Assembly (NCBI GenBank): GCA_022841465.1
Contig: JALHRL010000017.1
Coordinates: 18,580-82,579, forward strand
Direction of reading: 5' to 3'
Origin: Bacteroidia bacterium
Lineage (GTDB): Bacteria; Bacteroidota; Bacteroidia; B-17B0; Aurantibacillaceae
DNA: 64,000 bases
Position 1 is the first letter of the stretch, and each line of letters starts with the position of its first letter. Under the pieces are notes generated by a model. The model did no database searches. It saw only the letters and a list, made by a program, of their open reading frames with translations, and was not told the DNA's origin. The position numbers and the translations under genes were made by a program. This document shows, piece after piece, positions 35,406-44,524 of this stretch.

Positions 35406-35438
35406 AACGCTGACAGGGTTCAAAACCCTGTCAGCGTT
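35406..35438. repeat. Palindrome AACGCTGACAGGGTT / AACCCTGTCAGCGTT
   Basis: 15-base arms around CAA. Relative to the copy at 33241-33273, the fourth base pair is changed on both arms (C-G to G-C), showing that the stem is conserved rather than the sequence. Confidence 0.85.
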
Positions 35439-35560
35439 ATAGCTTGAAATAAAGAATCTATTCAAATCCAGATGCTTCCTGCGTAAGCATGACAAAACAT
35501 GGTGTTATTCTTAGAGAAACTTTTTTGACTAAGAAAAAAATAAGCGTTTAATAATCTGAC

Positions 35561-35751
35561 CCTTCTTTTCTCTTGATAGAAAAGAAGCAAAAGATCAAGG
35601 CTGCTTAAAATTTTTCTAAAATTAATTGTTAATCAAGCCTGATGATTTGAATCGCTTTGCGAGAGGCACAAATCATCTGTCACACGTGCCAGCGCATTTG
35701 ATTTTCCAATTAATTTTTACGAAAAATTTTAAAAGGCCTCTAGCATCATCA
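35561..35751. repeat. Structured 190-bp repeat, copy 1 of 2
   Basis: The segment begins CCTTCTTTTCTCTTGATAGA (hairpin with AAAAGAAG) and has long arms TTAAAATTTTTC..AATTAATTG and CAATTAATTTT..GAAAAATTTTAA. These enclose a nested stem GATGATTTG / CAAATCATC with inner TCGC / GCGA. Copy 2 is at 61591-61810; the TCGC-TTT-GCGA hairpin loop differs there (ATC). Confidence 0.85.
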
Positions 35752-35759
35752 TTTTATGA

Positions 35760-36060
35760 ACCACTTGCTTGCCCTCCAAGTGCTGCGCCAGGGATGGAGC
35801 GGCCTGTTTGAGCTCCTTTAGGGCCGCCTCTTTTGCCCTAAAGAGCGAGTAGCGACAGCCCGCCTGCCTTTGCCTAGATTTGCGCATGGCAGGCAGGGGC
35901 GCCCAAAAAATGAAAACAAATTTTTAATTAAAAAAATTACAGAAACTTATAGAGGTTTATTTAAAAGAACCTCCGTAAAAATGCCACCTTGTCATTTTAA
36001 TCTGTCAATTCCCTTTTAAAACTACTGCTTTTATAGAAAATTTGTCTTAATATGAACAAT
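35760..36060. other. GC-rich tail and AT-rich spacer upstream of groES
   Basis: Positions 35760-35910 are GC-rich with short complementary runs (GCGGCC / GGCCGC, GGCAGGC repeats) and no gene. After it comes an AT-rich stretch up to the groES promoter. I saw no CIRCE-type TTAGCACTC inverted repeat. Confidence 0.5.
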
Positions 36061-36084
36061 AACACCAATTGGCATAAATTCTGC

Positions 36085-36092
36085 TACCTTCG
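36085..36092 (+). promoter_or_regulatory. Candidate -7 element of groES-groEL
   Basis: TACCTTCG resembles the -7 consensus TAnnTTTG and lies 32 bases before the groES start, inside a small GCTAC-CTTC-GTAGC palindrome. No well-spaced -33 TTTG is present. Confidence 0.35.
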
Positions 36093-36123
36093 TAGCGCAA
36101 AAAATTTTTAAAAAAATATATTT

Positions 36124-36402
36124 ATGGCTAAAATAAACGTAAAACCTTTGGCAGACAGAGTGCTGGTAGAGCCGGCAGAGGCAGAAACCAAAACAGCAGG
36201 TGGAATTATTATTCCTGATACCGCAAAAGAAAAACCTCAACGCGGTAAAGTAATTGCAGTTGGTAAAGGAAAACCTGAAGAACCTATGACGGTTAAAGTT
36301 GGCGATGTTGTTTTATACGGCAAATACGCAGGAACTGAAATTCAGGTTGACGGAAACGATTATTTAATTATGCGCGAAAGCGATATTTTCGCCATCATTT
36401 AA
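36124..36402 (+). CDS. groES: Co-chaperonin GroES
   Basis: GroES caps the GroEL cavity. The 92-residue protein has the family pattern [20 protein letters not shown] (the mobile loop follows at [16 protein letters not shown]), VVAVGKGK-like strands and a C-terminal [13 protein letters not shown]. Length is normal. It is followed 58 bases later by groEL in the usual order. Confidence 0.98.
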   Translation: MAKINVKPLADRVLVEPAEAETKTAGGIIIPDTAKEKPQRGKVIAVGKGKPEEPMTVKVGDVVLYGKYAGTEIQVDGNDYLIMRESDIFAII

Positions 36403-36442
36403 ATATCACGTCATTTAATCATCTAATTAACTCATTATCTAA

Positions 36443-38095
<1,653 letters not shown>

Positions 38096-38198
38096 GATTT
38101 AGTCGCGAGATACTAGTCGCGAGAGGTTAGTCGCAAGGTTCAAATGGAAAGAAAATAAATGTGATTCAAGAAATAGTTTTTGATGAACAACAATAAAT

Positions 38199-38229
38199 AA
38201 AAAGGCTGCTAGAAATAGTGGCCTTTTTT
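38199..38229 (+). terminator. Intrinsic terminator after groEL
   Basis: AAAAAGGC and GCCTTTTTT pair around TGCTAGAAATAGTG (itself with CTA/TAG), followed by T-rich sequence about 100 bases after groEL. Before it, at 38099-38140, TAGTCGCGAGA occurs as a short tandem repeat. Confidence 0.7.
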
Positions 38230-38319
38230 GATTTTAAAAAAAACGCAATCCCTAAGACGAAGCAAAGCTTGTCTTAATTTTCAACCCTAACCCTCCCGAC
38301 TACTTTGTGTCGGGACAGG

Positions 38320-38452
38320 CCCTTCGCCAATTTCAAAATCCCGACATTTATCGTCGGGAGGGGGAATACATTTGGAATTAAAAATCATTTCGTAATCTAT
38401 TTTCAACGTGATGCCTTCCCCCTTTTTTAAAGGGGGACTAAGGGGGATTAGA
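38320..38452. repeat. 133-bp repeat, left copy
   Basis: Identical base for base, as far as I can read, to 39137-39269. It contains CCCGAC..GTCGGG and CCCCC-TTTTTTAAA-GGGGG hairpins. A partial third copy lies at 62109-62215. The two full copies lie on either side of the DUF559 gene. Confidence 0.9.
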
Positions 38453-38529
38453 TGGTTTATAATTTCAATCCCCCTAACCCCCTTTTCTAAGGGGGAATAC
38501 ATCCGTTTAATTTCGTAATTTTTTTAACC

Positions 38530-38577
38530 GCGATGCCCTCCCCCTTTTTGAAAAGGGGGATAAAGGGGGATTAGAAC
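38530..38577. repeat. CCCCCTTTTTGAAAAGGGGG hairpin repeat, left of DUF559
   Basis: The CCCCCTTTTTGAAAAGGGGG hairpin is followed by ATAAAGGGGGATTAGA, ending 29 bases before the DUF559 start. The same module recurs at 39055-39090, on the other side of the gene. Confidence 0.85.
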
Positions 38578-38606
38578 AATACTAATTTTAATATTATTTT
38601 TAATCT

Positions 38607-38966
38607 ATGAAAAACAAAAATCTCAAAGAATTTGCAAGAGAAAACAGAAATGATTCTACTTTTGGTGAAGTTATTCTTTGGACCAAAGTTCTTTCTAAAA
38701 AAAAGTTGGGTTATCAATTTAATCGACAATTTATAATTGAAAATTTTATTGTTGATTTTGTGAGTAGGAAACTAAAATTAATTATAGAAGTTGACGGATA
38801 CTCCCATCAATTCAAATATTCAAAAGATAAAAATAGAGATTTCGTTTTATCTAAACTTGGTTATACCGTTTTGCGTTTTCAGGAAGCTGAAATAAAGTAT
38901 GACCTAGATAATGTTGTAAGAAATATTTCTGATTACATTGAAAATTTTGAAAAATCCAATTTGTAG
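38607..38966 (+). CDS. DUF559 (Vsr-like) endonuclease-fold protein
   Basis: The 119-residue protein has the DUF559 pattern: FARENRNDSTFGEVILWTKV, LGYQFNRQFIIENFIVDFVS, LIIEVDGYSHQFKYSKDKNRD and LGYTVLRFQEAEI. The fold is that of Vsr/restriction-like nucleases; EVDG..H and the upstream Glu are the expected metal-site residues. Substrates are unproven. The gene is embedded in repeats: GGGGG/CCCCC hairpins end 29 bases upstream and start 7 bases downstream. Such repeat-flanked DUF559 genes are frequent in Bacteroidota, which suggests that gene and repeats move together. Confidence 0.88.
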   Translation: MKNKNLKEFARENRNDSTFGEVILWTKVLSKKKLGYQFNRQFIIENFIVDFVSRKLKLIIEVDGYSHQFKYSKDKNRDFVLSKLGYTVLRFQEAEIKYDLDNVVRNISDYIENFEKSNL

Positions 38967-38972
38967 TTTTAC

Positions 38973-39090
38973 AATCCCCCTAACCCCCTTCGCCAAGGGG
39001 GAATACATCTTCATCTCAAAAAAAATTCGTAAAGTTTTATCACCGTGATGCATTCCCCCTTTTTGAAAAGGGGGATAAAGGGGGATTAGA
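38973..39090. repeat. CCCCC/GGGGG repeats right of DUF559
   Basis: ATCCCCCTAACCCCCTTCGC, AAGGGGGAATACATC and the hairpin CCCCCTTTTTGAAAAGGGGG with ATAAAGGGGGATTAGA repeat modules found left of the gene and at 62109 onward. Confidence 0.85.
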
Positions 39091-39136
39091 AAAATATAAT
39101 TTATTGTATTTATTAATACTCCCAATCCCCCTAGCC

Positions 39137-39269
39137 CCCTTCGCCAATTTCAAAATCCCGACATTTATCGTCGGGAGGGGGAATACATTTGGAATTAAAA
39201 ATCATTTCGTAATCTATTTTCAACGTGATGCCTTCCCCCTTTTTTAAAGGGGGACTAAGGGGGATTAGA
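39137..39269. repeat. 133-bp repeat, right copy
   Basis: Same sequence as 38320-38452, in the same orientation. Recombination between the two would remove the DUF559 gene. After it, 39270-39609 holds no gene: an AT-rich stretch with a short palindromic segment. Confidence 0.9.
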
Positions 39270-39442
39270 ACAAATTCAATTAATCCGCATAGCCCTCCCC
39301 TTTTTATAATTTCAGCCATTGAAATAAAAACAAAAACAACACATGTTACAACACCAAAACACCTTTATTTAAGCAATCATAAGCAACTATTTTTCAAATA
39401 CTTAAATACCTAAAAAATTGTTAAAATTCGTTCAAAAAACGC

Positions 39443-39450
39443 TATATTTG
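39443..39450 (+). promoter_or_regulatory. Candidate -7 element of the mntA-hepT operon
   Basis: TATATTTG matches TAnnTTTG exactly, about 160 bases before mntA. A matching -33 element is not clear. The long leader between could hold regulation. Confidence 0.4.
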
Positions 39451-39609
39451 GAGACTATGGGAATCCTAAGCCTTTTTCAGTGTGACTGAAGTGGCGAAGC
39501 TTTGTAATATTCATAACAATAAAAAGGAATCGATTTTATACCAACTAAATAACAAGAAAATACGGGCTGCAATTTTCATCTTCAAACACATTTCAGTAAA
39601 TTTAAATTA

Positions 39610-39900
39610 GTGAACAAAGAGGTAATTATAGATACCATCCGCAACTTAAAACCTTTCTTAAAAGAAGAATTTGGTGTTGAAGAAATTGCATTGTTTGGAT
39701 CGTATGCACGTGGAGAAGAAAAAAATTATAGCGACATTGATTTATTAGTTAAACTAAACAAAACTACCCTGCGTAACTATATTGGAGTAATTGATTATTT
39801 GCAAGAAAAACTAAATTCCAAAGTAGATTTAATATCTAAAAATAATCGATTATCTGACAAGTTTTTGCGTTTAATAAGCAAAGACATCATTTATGTATAA
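39610..39900 (+). CDS. mntA: MntA-type nucleotidyltransferase antitoxin
   Basis: The 96-residue protein is a minimal nucleotidyltransferase: G30-S31-YAR34-G and D42-x-D44 (GSYARGEEKNYSDIDLL) form the NTP/metal site. In characterised MntA-HepT pairs this enzyme adds AMP to the HEPN toxin and inactivates it. The start is GTG at 39610, the only suitable start before the domain. The end overlaps hepT by 8 bases. All catalytic residues are present. Confidence 0.9.
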   Translation: MNKEVIIDTIRNLKPFLKEEFGVEEIALFGSYARGEEKNYSDIDLLVKLNKTTLRNYIGVIDYLQEKLNSKVDLISKNNRLSDKFLRLISKDIIYV

Positions 39901-40249
39901 CGAAATTATTCTTACAAAACTATCTTATTGCCTTGAACATATAGAAGCAATAGAAGAATATACGAAGGGAATTTCTGATGCGGAAATTTTTGTCACAAAA
40001 CAAAACGGATTGATTTACGATGGTTCATTAATGAGATTACAAGCTCTAGGAGAATTATTAAAAAGCATTTCAACAAAGCACCCAAAAATAATTGAAGATT
40101 TGAATTATAAAGAAATTTATGATGTAATAAAATTCAGAGATTATGCCTCACATCATTACGAGAGATTAGCGCATGATATTGTTTTCAGTATCATTCAAAT
40201 TAATTTACCTGAACTAAAAACATGTGTGCTAAGGTTAATAAACATGTAA
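39893..40249 (+). CDS. hepT: HepT-type HEPN toxin
   Basis: The 118-residue all-helical HEPN protein carries R82-x4-H87-x-Y89 (FRDYASHHYE), the RX4HXY motif of HEPN ribonucleases; the Tyr is the residue AMPylated by MntA in studied pairs. DGSLMRLQALGELLKSI is the usual helix before it. Overlap with mntA shows one transcript. Such pairs stabilise islands or act in phage defence. This one lies in the repeat-rich gap between groEL and the polysaccharide operon. Confidence 0.9.
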   Translation: MYNEIILTKLSYCLEHIEAIEEYTKGISDAEIFVTKQNGLIYDGSLMRLQALGELLKSISTKHPKIIEDLNYKEIYDVIKFRDYASHHYERLAHDIVFSIIQINLPELKTCVLRLINM

Positions 40250-40266
40250 TTTGTTTTAAAAATAAA

Positions 40267-40300
40267 ATGATTACAGGAAAAAAAATACTCATCACAAGAA
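40267..40300 (+). pseudogene. First duplicated start of the epimerase gene
   Basis: ATGATTACAGGAAAAAAAAT at 40267 and the following bases encode MITGKKILIT, nearly the first ten residues of the epimerase at 40821 (MITNKKILIT). The frame then runs into a repeat. Confidence 0.7.
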
Positions 40301-40429
40301 GCTTTTCAGCCTCATCCCCAGCCCTTCTCCAAAGGAGAAGGGAGCACTTTAGGAATATTTTTGATTGTTGATAGTTTAGAACTTTTTGAAACATCATCTT
40401 CATACTTATACTAACCTTTCTTTTGAAAC

Positions 40430-40530
40430 CGCGTGCGCGGGCTGGGCGCTCCGTGTTAGGCGAGTGGCCTGTGTGGGGAATTGGAGCGCCTTGAATTTTT
40501 TGTTACTTTTTGTTTCAAGACAAAAAGTAA
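40430..40530. repeat. Covarying stem element, copy A
   Basis: GGCGCTCC (40445-40452) pairs with GGAGCGCC (40483-40490) across a 30-base loop. A second hairpin TTACTTTTTGT / ACAAAAAGTAA (40503-40530) follows and lies 10 bases before the next duplicated ATG. Copies B and C are at 40703 and 61838. Confidence 0.85.
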
Positions 40531-40540
40531 GTTCTAAAAT

Positions 40541-40573
40541 ATGATCACTAATAAAAAAATATTAATAACAGCT
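40541..40573 (+). pseudogene. Second duplicated start of the epimerase gene
   Basis: ATGATCACTAATAAAAAAAT at 40541 encodes MITNKKILIT, identical at protein level to the first ten residues of the gene at 40821, and then diverges into a repeat (CTCACTCCCGACGACTTCG, TTCTCCAAAGGAGA). Confidence 0.75.
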
Positions 40574-40702
40574 ACATTCGGCCTCACTCCCGACGACTTC
40601 GTGTCGGGATTAAAAACCCAACCTTCTCCAAAGGAGAGGGGGTATGTTGCGAACTTAACGTTTTTGAAACACCAACTTAATACTAGCACAAATGAAAATA
40701 TC

Positions 40703-40808
40703 GGAGACGCGTGCGTAGGCCTGCCCGTTCGTGCTAGGGGTGTGGCTCGTGCGTGGAATTGAACGGGCTTGTCTTTTTGCTTACTTTTTTGACTAAGAAA
40801 AAAGTAAG
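40703..40808. repeat. Covarying stem element, copy B
   Basis: GCCCGTTC (40723-40730) pairs with GAACGGGC (40761-40768) across a 30-base loop. Against copy A, four of eight pairs are changed on both sides. The second hairpin CTTACTTTTTT / AAAAAAGTAAG (40780-40808) ends 12 bases before the intact epimerase ATG and may act as its leader or as a terminator of upstream transcription. Confidence 0.88.
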
Positions 40809-40820
40809 GAGAAAATAAAA

Positions 40821-41798
40821 ATGATCACGAATAAAAAAATACTTATCACAGGTGGTGCAGGTTTCATTGGCAGCAACCTATGCGATTATTTCATTGAAAA
40901 AAACAATCACATCACCTGTTTAGATAATTTCGCTACAGGCAAACGCGAAAACATCGCCCATTTAAAAAACAATAAAAACTTTAAACTCATTGAAGGCGAT
41001 ATCCGCGATTTGGAAACCTGCAAAAAAGCGTGTGAAGGCATCGACTATATTTTACACCAAGCAGCACTCGGCTCGGTACCTCGCAGTATTAACGACCCCA
41101 TTACCACCAACGAAGTGAATGTAAGCGGTTTTTTAAACATGTTGGTTGCAGCACGCGATGCGAATGTAAAACGTTTTGTGTACGCCGCCAGCAGCAGCAC
41201 CTATGGCGATAGCGAAACACTTCCTAAAGTAGAAGAAATAATTGGCAAGCCCCTCTCCCCCTACGCTGTTACAAAATACGTGAACGAATTATACGCGCAT
41301 GTGTTTGGTTTAAATTACGGACTGGAATGTATAGGCCTCCGTTACTTTAATGTGTACGGCCGCCGGCAAGACCCTAACGGTGCTTACGCTGCAGCCATAC
41401 CAAAATTTTGCATGCAATTAATGGCGCACGAAAGCCCGGTAATTAATGGCGATGGCACTCACAGCCGCGACTTTACCTATATTGACAATGTGTTGCACAT
41501 GAACGAATGTGCTTTAAGCAGCACAAACCCCAAAGCTATTGGTGAGGTGTTTAATACGGCGGTGGGAGAACGTTCTGATTTGAATCAATTGCTAGAGTTA
41601 CTGAAAACCTATTTGAGTAACTATGATGCGGCTATTAAAAACATAAAATTAACCCATGGCCCTATTCGTAAAGGAGATATACCCCACTCTTTGGCGAGTA
41701 TAGAAAAAGCAAAAGAAGTCTTAGGCTACAAACCTTCTCACAATTTGGAAAAGGGATTGAAAGAAGCGGTGGAATGGTACTGGGAGAATTTGAAATAA
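40821..41798 (+). CDS. UDP-GlcNAc 4-epimerase-like SDR (WbpP/TviC type)
   Basis: An extended SDR of 325 residues: GGAGFIGSNLCD (NAD site), GDIRD, HQAALGSVPRSINDP, SSSTYGD and Y-AVTK (catalytic YxxxK) are present, with NVYGRRQDPNGAYAA in the substrate half. The pattern matches the WbpP/TviC group that makes UDP-GalNAc(A) from UDP-GlcNAc(A) for surface glycans. It is the first gene of the polysaccharide operon; hisH-like follows without a gap. Its first ten codons are present twice more just upstream, separated by structured repeats. Confidence 0.88.
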   Translation: MITNKKILITGGAGFIGSNLCDYFIEKNNHITCLDNFATGKRENIAHLKNNKNFKLIEGDIRDLETCKKACEGIDYILHQAALGSVPRSINDPITTNEVNVSGFLNMLVAARDANVKRFVYAASSSTYGDSETLPKVEEIIGKPLSPYAVTKYVNELYAHVFGLNYGLECIGLRYFNVYGRRQDPNGAYAAAIPKFCMQLMAHESPVINGDGTHSRDFTYIDNVLHMNECALSSTNPKAIGEVFNTAVGERSDLNQLLELLKTYLSNYDAAIKNIKLTHGPIRKGDIPHSLASIEKAKEVLGYKPSHNLEKGLKEAVEWYWENLK

Positions 41799-42404
41799 AT
41801 GATTGCAATAATTGATTACGGATTAGGTAACCTTCGTTCAGTTGAAAAAATAATTCAACGAGCCGGACATACACCTGTAATCAGCTCAAACCCTGATGTG
41901 CTTCAAAATGCTGATAAACTTATTTTGCCGGGCGTTGGACATTTTAGTAAAGGAGTAAATAATTTAAAAGAAAAAAAACTTTGGGATACATTGCAGGAAG
42001 AAGTAATACAAAAACAAAAACCAATATTAGGTATTTGCCTGGGAATGCAACTCATGACAAACTTTAGTGAAGAAGGTAATGTAAGTGGCTTGGCATGGAT
42101 AGATGCAGAAACAAAACATTTTCCGGCATCAGATAAACTTAAAATACCACACATGGGATGGAATACCTTAATTACTAAAAAAAACTCTCCTTTGGCGCAA
42201 GAAATAAACGAAACAAATGAATTTTATTTTGTACACTCTTACTATGTTGCTTGCAATAAAAAAGAAGATATACTATTTGAAACAAATTACTTACTTAACT
42301 TCACTTCCGGATTTCAAAAAAACAATATTTACGGTGTGCAATTTCATCCGGAAAAAAGCCATAAAGCCGGCTTAACTTTAATTAAAAACTTTTTAGCACT
42401 TTAA
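41799..42404 (+). CDS. hisH: HisH-type glutaminase for amidino-sugar synthesis
   Basis: Class I glutamine amidotransferase: C80 in GICLGMQLM is the nucleophile, with QFHPEKS supplying His and Glu. In histidine synthesis HisH feeds ammonia to HisF. Here no other his gene is nearby, and HisF-like plus WbpG follow in a polysaccharide operon, as in Pseudomonas O-antigen loci where the trio turns an acetamido into an acetamidino group. I infer that role. It overlaps hisF-like by one base. Confidence 0.88.
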   Translation: MIAIIDYGLGNLRSVEKIIQRAGHTPVISSNPDVLQNADKLILPGVGHFSKGVNNLKEKKLWDTLQEEVIQKQKPILGICLGMQLMTNFSEEGNVSGLAWIDAETKHFPASDKLKIPHMGWNTLITKKNSPLAQEINETNEFYFVHSYYVACNKKEDILFETNYLLNFTSGFQKNNIYGVQFHPEKSHKAGLTLIKNFLAL

Positions 42405-43162
42405 TGTTCAGGCCGCGCATTATACCCGTATTATTATTAAAAAACAAAGGCTTGGTTAAAACCGTTCAGTTTAAAAAAACCACATATATAGGCGACCCTA
42501 TTAATGCGGTAAAAATTTTTAATGATAAAGAAGCCGACGAATTAATTTTTTTAGACATACATGCATCTAAAGAAAACAGATGCATTGATGTTCACCTTGT
42601 AAAAGATATTGCAGATGAAGCCTATATGCCTTTTGCGGTGGGTGGTGGTATAAAAGATATTAAATCGGCTATTGCATTGCTTCAGGCAGGTGCCGAAAAA
42701 ACAATTATTAATTCTGCTTTTGCAAGCAATCCTAAATTTGTAAATGAATTAGCAAATGAAATAGGAAACCAAAGCGTGGTTGTTTGTTGCGATGTTAAAA
42801 AAAACTGGTTAGGCCAATGGTATGCATACACCCACTCCGGAACAAAAAACACAAAACTAAGCCCAAGCGATTTTGCAAAACTAGCCGAAGAAAATGGTGC
42901 TGGCGAATTTATGTTGCAGTTTATTGATAACGATGGAATGATGCAAGGCTATAATTTAGAATTGATACATAATATAAGCTCGGCAATTAAAATTCCACTA
43001 ATTGCTTGTGGAGGAGCAGGAACAATTGACCACATGCAAAGTGCGCTAAAAAAGGGTGCCAATGCTGTTGCCGCCGGTAGTATGTTTGTGTACCATGGGC
43101 CGCATAAAGCAGTGTTGATTAATTATCCGGAAAACAAACATTTTTTAAATATTGAAAAATAA
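42404..43162 (+). CDS. hisF: HisF-like protein lacking the first catalytic Asp
   Basis: A TIM barrel of 252 residues: RIIPVLLLKNKGLVK at the start, PFAVGGGIKDI, EKTIINSAF, LIACGGAGTIDH and GANAVAAGSMF. In histidine-pathway HisF the start reads RIIxCLDVKxGxVVKG with catalytic Asp11; here position 11 is Leu. The Asp of VVVCCDVKK is kept. Loss of Asp11 fits a protein that only channels ammonia, as in WbpG-associated HisF2, rather than a cyclase. It overlaps hisH and is followed by the flippase gene. Confidence 0.88.
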   Translation: MFRPRIIPVLLLKNKGLVKTVQFKKTTYIGDPINAVKIFNDKEADELIFLDIHASKENRCIDVHLVKDIADEAYMPFAVGGGIKDIKSAIALLQAGAEKTIINSAFASNPKFVNELANEIGNQSVVVCCDVKKNWLGQWYAYTHSGTKNTKLSPSDFAKLAEENGAGEFMLQFIDNDGMMQGYNLELIHNISSAIKIPLIACGGAGTIDHMQSALKKGANAVAAGSMFVYHGPHKAVLINYPENKHFLNIEK

Positions 43163-43257
43163 AAATAATTTTTCATATTATATTGGCTATTAACTGAGTA
43201 ATTAAAAAATTAAAAATAAAATTTTATTAAAAAACTTTATTTTCTTAATGCAAAAAT

Positions 43258-44523
43258 TTGAATCTAAGTACAAAATATTTAAAATCTAATTTTCTTAAAA
43301 ACGTATTGATTCTGATTACTGGGGCATCAATTTCTCAGGTTTTACCTCTAATTGCCGCACCTTTTTTATCTAGATTATATAGCCCAGAATTTTTTGGTGA
43401 ATGTGGTGTTTTATTATCTGTATCAGGTATTTTTGCAATAATTGCAACGTTTCAATATGAATCTGCAATTATGCTTCCCAAAAAAGATAAGGATACTATA
43501 AACTTATTAACCCTATGTATTTTAATTACAATATTAGTTAGCGCTTTATCATTTATCATCTGTTACACCTTTTCTAAGGAAATTGGAAATATTTTAAATT
43601 CGTACTCATTCGAGAAATGGATTGGATACGTACCATTAATTGTATTTTTAACTGGAACTTTTAATGCACTTAATGTATGGGCTATTAAAACAAAAAATTA
43701 CAAAGGCATTGCGTTAAGGCAAATCATGCAAAGTACTTCACAAGTTTCTATTAAAATTATATTAGGCAACCTTAAATTAGTCAATTCTGGTTTGGTACTT
43801 GGAACTATTTCAGGCCAAATTTCATCTACAAGTGTTCTTTTGTTTCAAACAATCAAAAAGCACAGAGCATTATTAAAAGAAATTAGTTGGGCTCGAATTA
43901 AAAAAAACATGTTTGTTTATAGAAGTTTTCCTAAATATACAATGTGGCAAGGTTTTTTCGATTTAATGAATGAATCTGGTTTTATCTTCATATTAAGTTC
44001 ATTTCATGGCATGGGAACTGTTGGTTGGTACTCTTTTACTATAGCTCTTCTTCAAAAGCCGTCTCAAGTTATAGGCTCTTCCGTTGGTCAAGTATTTTAT
44101 CAAAATGCTAGCACAAAAATTGCAAATAACGAATCAATATTTAACCAAACAAGAAAACTGATGATTAATCTAATTTTGATAGGCTTAATAATTTATTTAC
44201 CCTTTCTCATCTTTGGTAAAACAATTTTCAGTTTCTTATTCGGAAATAAATGGATAGAAGCAGGATTAATTGCTCAAATAATTAGTCCATGGTTATTTTC
44301 AAGATTTGTTGCCTCAACTATGTCTAATCTTGCATATATTAAAAACAAACAAAAAGCTTTTTTCCAATTTACCCTTATAATAAATTTACTAATCCCTTTG
44401 TCTACATACGCTCTATCAATCTTTGGTTTAAGTCTCAACAATACATTAATTATTATTTCAATATTAATGGTAATAATATACATTTACATGATAAACTGGT
44501 TACTAAATTTAACAAAAGACTAA
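43258..44523 (+). CDS. Wzx-type polysaccharide flippase
   Basis: About 12-14 hydrophobic segments over 421 residues, beginning LKNVLILITGASISQVLPLI and including PFLSRLYSPEFFGECGVLLS, the signature start of the Wzx/PST branch of the MOP exporters. Such proteins move undecaprenyl-linked repeat units across the inner membrane. The start is TTG at 43258; the nearby ATG at 43248 is out of frame. It stands about 95 bases after hisF-like and is followed two bases later by a methyltransferase. Confidence 0.9.
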   Translation: MNLSTKYLKSNFLKNVLILITGASISQVLPLIAAPFLSRLYSPEFFGECGVLLSVSGIFAIIATFQYESAIMLPKKDKDTINLLTLCILITILVSALSFIICYTFSKEIGNILNSYSFEKWIGYVPLIVFLTGTFNALNVWAIKTKNYKGIALRQIMQSTSQVSIKIILGNLKLVNSGLVLGTISGQISSTSVLLFQTIKKHRALLKEISWARIKKNMFVYRSFPKYTMWQGFFDLMNESGFIFILSSFHGMGTVGWYSFTIALLQKPSQVIGSSVGQVFYQNASTKIANNESIFNQTRKLMINLILIGLIIYLPFLIFGKTIFSFLFGNKWIEAGLIAQIISPWLFSRFVASTMSNLAYIKNKQKAFFQFTLIINLLIPLSTYALSIFGLSLNNTLIIISILMVIIYIYMINWLLNLTKD

Positions 44524-44524
44524 T

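Noticed and set aside
36000..36123. CIRCE/HrcA operator before groES
   Set aside because: No TTAGCACTC-type inverted repeat is present in the upstream region.
38287..39319. Several open frames inside the CCCCC/GGGGG repeats besides DUF559
   Set aside because: They consist of Pro/Ser/Gly-rich translations of the repeat sequence and vary with each repeat copy; they are not genes.
40541..40762. 73-codon frame beginning MITNKKILIT
   Set aside because: Only the first ten codons resemble the epimerase; the rest is translated repeat sequence with no protein-like character.
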